Shown here: positions 61,603 through 64,000 of the stretch, piece by piece
Layout of the letters: the number at the start of each line of letters is the position of its first letter
Position numbering within the stretch: position 1 is the first letter of the stretch
From: Sphingobium sp. HWE2-09
GTDB taxonomy: Bacteria > Pseudomonadota > Alphaproteobacteria > Sphingomonadales > Sphingomonadaceae
Reading direction: 5' to 3'
DNA length: 64,000 bases
Assembly (NCBI RefSeq): GCF_035989265.1
Contig: NZ_JAYKZX010000003.1
Span: 2,944,501 to 3,008,500 of the forward strand
Translations under genes and position numbers: made by a program
The notes under the pieces: model-generated
Told to the model about the DNA's origin: nothing
Databases searched by the model: none
What the model saw: only the letters and a program-made list of their open reading frames with translations

Positions 61603-62001
61603 CTACACCAGCCCCAATTTGCTCAATTCCCCCAGCAGCGCCGCGGGCATCGCGTCCAGGTCCTCCGCCTCGCCATCGTTCAGGTCGGGCGGAGCGTCGG
61701 CGTCTTCCAGATAGCGCCAGCCCTGATGCGCGCGCTTGGGCTTGCCGCGCACCGGGATCAGCCGGGGTTCCAGCCGGACCCAGTAGCGGCCCTGCCCGGT
61801 TTCCTCGAACCCCAATATCGGGCTGCGGCCGACCAGCATATGGCCGTGAATCCAGTAGAGCGACCCGCCCGTCATCTCCTCCACGCGCTTTGGCAGGTAG
61901 CGGGTGGTGATCCGCGCTTCGCCTTCATGGCTTTCCAGCCAGGCGCGTAAGGATGCGGGGCTTTCGCTGCGAAAGGCGATCTTGGTGATGTGGAGCGGCA
62001 T
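61603..62001 (-). CDS. DUF1489 family protein
   Basis: A 132-residue alphaproteobacterial protein of unknown function. ATG 62001 gives MPLHITKIAFRSESPASLRA, the family start; an earlier in-frame start at 62037 adds Pro-rich residues. The conserved blocks are TRYLPKRVEEMTGGSLYWIH, GRSPILGFEETGQGRYWVRL and PRLIPVRGKPKRAHQGWRYL. It is cytosolic by composition. It follows mgtE by 39 bases on the same strand and is probably co-transcribed with it. Confidence 0.88.
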   Translation of the reverse strand: MPLHITKIAFRSESPASLRAWLESHEGEARITTRYLPKRVEEMTGGSLYWIHGHMLVGRSPILGFEETGQGRYWVRLEPRLIPVRGKPKRAHQGWRYLEDADAPPDLNDGEAEDLDAMPAALLGELSKLGLV

Positions 62002-62040
62002 GGGACAGCAGATGGGCGGGCGGGGCGGCCAGATCAATGA

Positions 62041-63477
62041 TCAGGTGAGGAAGATCGTCGCCAGCCCCAGGAAGGTGAGGAAGCCCATCGAATTGGTCAT
62101 CATCGTCACGAACACCGCCGAGGATACCGCCGGATCGACATTGCAGCGGTCGAGCGTGACCGGGATCAGCACGCCCGCCAGCCCCGCGACCATATTGTTC
62201 ATCAGGATGGCGGTGGCGAACACCAACGACAGTCCCAGTTCGCCGTAGATGAGGTAGGAGCCGATGCCGATCAGGAATCCCAGCACCGATCCGTTGGTTG
62301 CGGCGATGCGAAATTCCCGGCCGATGATGCGCAGCGTGTTGGAACTGGTAACCTGATTGGTGGCGATGGCGCGCACCATGACCGCCAGCGTCTGCGTCCC
62401 CGCATTGCCGCCCATGCCCGACACGATGCCCATCAGCGCCGCCAGGATCGCCAGATGTTCGATCGTGCGTTCGAACAGGCCCACCACCGATGCGGCGATC
62501 ATCGCCGTGCCCAAATTGACGACCAGCCAGACCAGGCGCGTGCGCACCGTCATCAGGATCGGCTGGTTGATGTCGCCTTCGCCCGCACCCGACAGGCGCA
62601 ATATGTCCTCGCCCGCTTCTTCGGCGATGATGTGGACCACGTCATCGACCGTGATCATCCCGACCAGCCGGCCCGCCGAATCGACCACGGCGGCGGAGAT
62701 CAGCGCATATTTCTGGAAGCGCAGCGCGACTTCCTCCTGGTCCATGTCGACCGGGATCAGCGTCTGTTCGCGCTTCATCAGGTCGGCCATGGCGATGCCG
62801 CGCGGGCAGGTGAGAATCCAGCTGAGCTGGCAATAGCCGATCGGCCGATGCATCGCATCGACCACATAGATTTCCCAGAAATCGCGGGTCAGGTCGTCAT
62901 TGTCGCGCAGATAGTCGATCACCTGGCCGACCGTCATATGATCGGGCACCGCGACCAGATCGCGCTGCATCAGGCGCCCGGCGGATTCCTCGGGATAGGA
63001 TAGCGCGCTTTCGATCGCCGCGCGGTCTTCGGGGTCGAGCGCGTCGAGGACGGCCTGCTGGTCGGCCTCCTCCATATCCTCGATCATCGCGACGGCGTCG
63101 TCGGTATCGAGTTCGGCGGCAAATTCGGCGACCTGTTCGGGCGCCAGCGCGCCGATCAGGTCATCGCGCACATAGTCGTTAAGTTCCGACAGCACTTCCG
63201 CGCCGACCAGATCGCCGAGCGCAGCGGCCACCCGGGCGCGCCGTTCCGATGGGGCCAGTTCCAGAAGGTCGGCGATGTCGGCGGGATGCAGCGGCGAGAC
63301 CAGCTCGCGCGCCTTTTCATTGTCGCCATCCTCCACCGCGTCGAGCACGGCGGACAGGAATTCGGGCTTCAGCCGATCATCCTCGTCCAGGCCGGTTTCG
63401 GCCTGGTCGAGGATCGCTTCATCGTCCGTGTCGTCCCCACGCAACAGGGGTTCGGCTGCATCGCCGCGCTGGTTCAT
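62041..63477 (-). CDS. mgtE: Magnesium transporter MgtE
   Basis: A 478-residue Mg2+ channel/transporter. ATG 63477 (MNQRGDAAEP) was preferred over an upstream in-frame start at 63576, which is not conserved. The N-domain (about residues 40-150) has the superhelical repeats ADIADLLELAPSERR and AELDTDDAVAMIEDM; a CBS pair (about 150-275) senses Mg2+ (YPEESAGRLM, WEIYVVDAMHRPIGY, MITVDDVVHIIAEEAGED). Five membrane helices then include the pore segment GNAGTQTLAVMVRAIA and LAGVLIPVTLDRCNVDPAVSSAVF. High Mg2+ closes the channel through the N and CBS domains. The N-terminus carries an extra acidic stretch of about 30 residues. Confidence 0.95.
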   Translation of the reverse strand: MNQRGDAAEPLLRGDDTDDEAILDQAETGLDEDDRLKPEFLSAVLDAVEDGDNEKARELVSPLHPADIADLLELAPSERRARVAAALGDLVGAEVLSELNDYVRDDLIGALAPEQVAEFAAELDTDDAVAMIEDMEEADQQAVLDALDPEDRAAIESALSYPEESAGRLMQRDLVAVPDHMTVGQVIDYLRDNDDLTRDFWEIYVVDAMHRPIGYCQLSWILTCPRGIAMADLMKREQTLIPVDMDQEEVALRFQKYALISAAVVDSAGRLVGMITVDDVVHIIAEEAGEDILRLSGAGEGDINQPILMTVRTRLVWLVVNLGTAMIAASVVGLFERTIEHLAILAALMGIVSGMGGNAGTQTLAVMVRAIATNQVTSSNTLRIIGREFRIAATNGSVLGFLIGIGSYLIYGELGLSLVFATAILMNNMVAGLAGVLIPVTLDRCNVDPAVSSAVFVTMMTNSMGFLTFLGLATIFLT

Positions 63478-63646
63478 AGCGCCCCCTACTGTCCGGTTCC
63501 TGTAACATTCGGTTGCTTTCGCCCATGCAGCATGGAATTGCAATGGGGGTGAGGCCGGTGGACGGCTTCTCCACAAGAAACTTCCATCCCCTTTTGAAGC
63601 CTCTATATGGGGGCATCACCCTTCCCCTATTTTGAGAGGATGCTTC

Positions 63647-64000
63647 ATGGCCGACGAAACCCTTACCCTTACTCTCGACAGCGGCGGCGACGTCGTGATC
63701 AAGCTGCGCCCTGACCTAGCCCCCGGCCATGTCGAGCGCATCGTGACGCTCGCCAAGGACGGCTTTTACGACGGCGTGGTCTTCCACCGCGTCATCCCCG
63801 GCTTCATGGCGCAGGGCGGCGATCCGACCGGCACCGGCATGGGCGGATCGAAGCTGCCCGACATCAAGGCCGAGTTCAGCCGCCAGCCGCATGTGCGCGG
63901 CGTCTGCTCAATGGCCCGTTCGTCCAACCCGAACAGTGCCAACAGCCAGTTCTTCATCTGCTTCGACGACGCGACCTTCCTGGACGGCCAATATACCGTC
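63647..64000 (+). CDS. Cyclophilin-type peptidyl-prolyl isomerase (3' end outside the window)
   Basis: 118 residues are visible from ATG 63647, which follows GAGAGGA (63635-63641); the frame is open to the right edge. The catalytic block VVFHRVIPGFMAQGGDPTGT (with the key Arg) and the NSANSQFFICF substrate pocket are present. No signal peptide is seen, so it is the cytosolic form that speeds proline isomerisation in folding proteins. About 40-50 residues are missing at the end, judged from the usual length of the family. Confidence 0.95.
   Translation, partial: MADETLTLTLDSGGDVVIKLRPDLAPGHVERIVTLAKDGFYDGVVFHRVIPGFMAQGGDPTGTGMGGSKLPDIKAEFSRQPHVRGVCSMARSSNPNSANSQFFICFDDATFLDGQYTV

Noticed and set aside
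1..64000. CRISPR arrays, insertion sequences and prophage
   Set aside because: No regularly spaced direct repeats, transposase, integrase or phage structural motifs were found on either strand.

Overview
The window is a 64 kb, GC-rich stretch of chromosome that looks like a Sphingomonadaceae alphaproteobacterium (Sphingobium, Novosphingobium or a close relative). The evidence is two TonB-dependent receptors, a K+-independent-type membrane pyrophosphatase, an enolase-family mannonate dehydratase of the Novosphingobium ManD type, the infA-maf-RNase E/G-like-yacG-tRNA-Phe cluster, the ubiA/rsmE/gshA neighbourhood, and GTTCG-type dispersed palindromes. Most of it is core chromosome; no prophage, insertion sequence, integrase or CRISPR array was seen.

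Layout. 1-7.6 kb: the end of a tandem GntR-type regulator, then an uncharacterised export/membrane cassette (DUF6152, two related exported proteins with a GHW-(E/D)-G-x-TLV signature, two DUF6644 membrane proteins), a TonB receptor and a TetR regulator. 7.6-22.2 kb: housekeeping genes (IMPase-family phosphatase, pmbA, nudC, mutY, dciA, two DsbA-like proteins, smc, a phospholipase D-like protein, ubiA, rsmE, gshA). 22.3-33 kb: a membrane methyltransferase and a hexuronate island (GH2-malectin glycosidase, ExuT-like transporter, uxuB, uxaC, manD, GntR regulator). This island would release and import glucuronate and convert it through fructuronate and mannonate to 2-keto-3-deoxygluconate. 33-37 kb: PhoD phosphatase plus a TonB receptor with a candidate Pho box. 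37.2-40.8 kb: type III polyketide synthase plus ICMT-type methyltransferase, divergent from a DHA2 exporter. 40.9-49.1 kb: tRNA-Phe, yacG, RNase E/G-like, maf, infA, and biotin genes bioA, bioD and bioF split by an interrupted DUF4168 gene and an M13 peptidase. 49.3-52 kb: a single-chain MmeI-like restriction-modification enzyme, the most accessory-looking gene. 52.2-64 kb: DUF2490 protein, GAF-GGDEF protein, hppA, LMW phosphatase, HerA-like ATPase, ppc, DUF1489, mgtE and a cyclophilin cut by the right edge.

Four genes are broken as given. rsmE, bioD and the GGDEF gene each lose frame at a run of exactly five G/C where the conserved protein needs six, six and seven. The DUF4168 gene has an in-frame amber codon. 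Three short indels in G/C runs look like homopolymer errors, but slippage cannot be excluded from sequence alone.

The best candidates for something undescribed are the DUF6152/DUF6644 cassette, whose small exported protein would carry His-His at its mature N-terminus, and a pair of intergenic elements (17453-17558 and 49138-49269) with conserved ends around variable hairpins.
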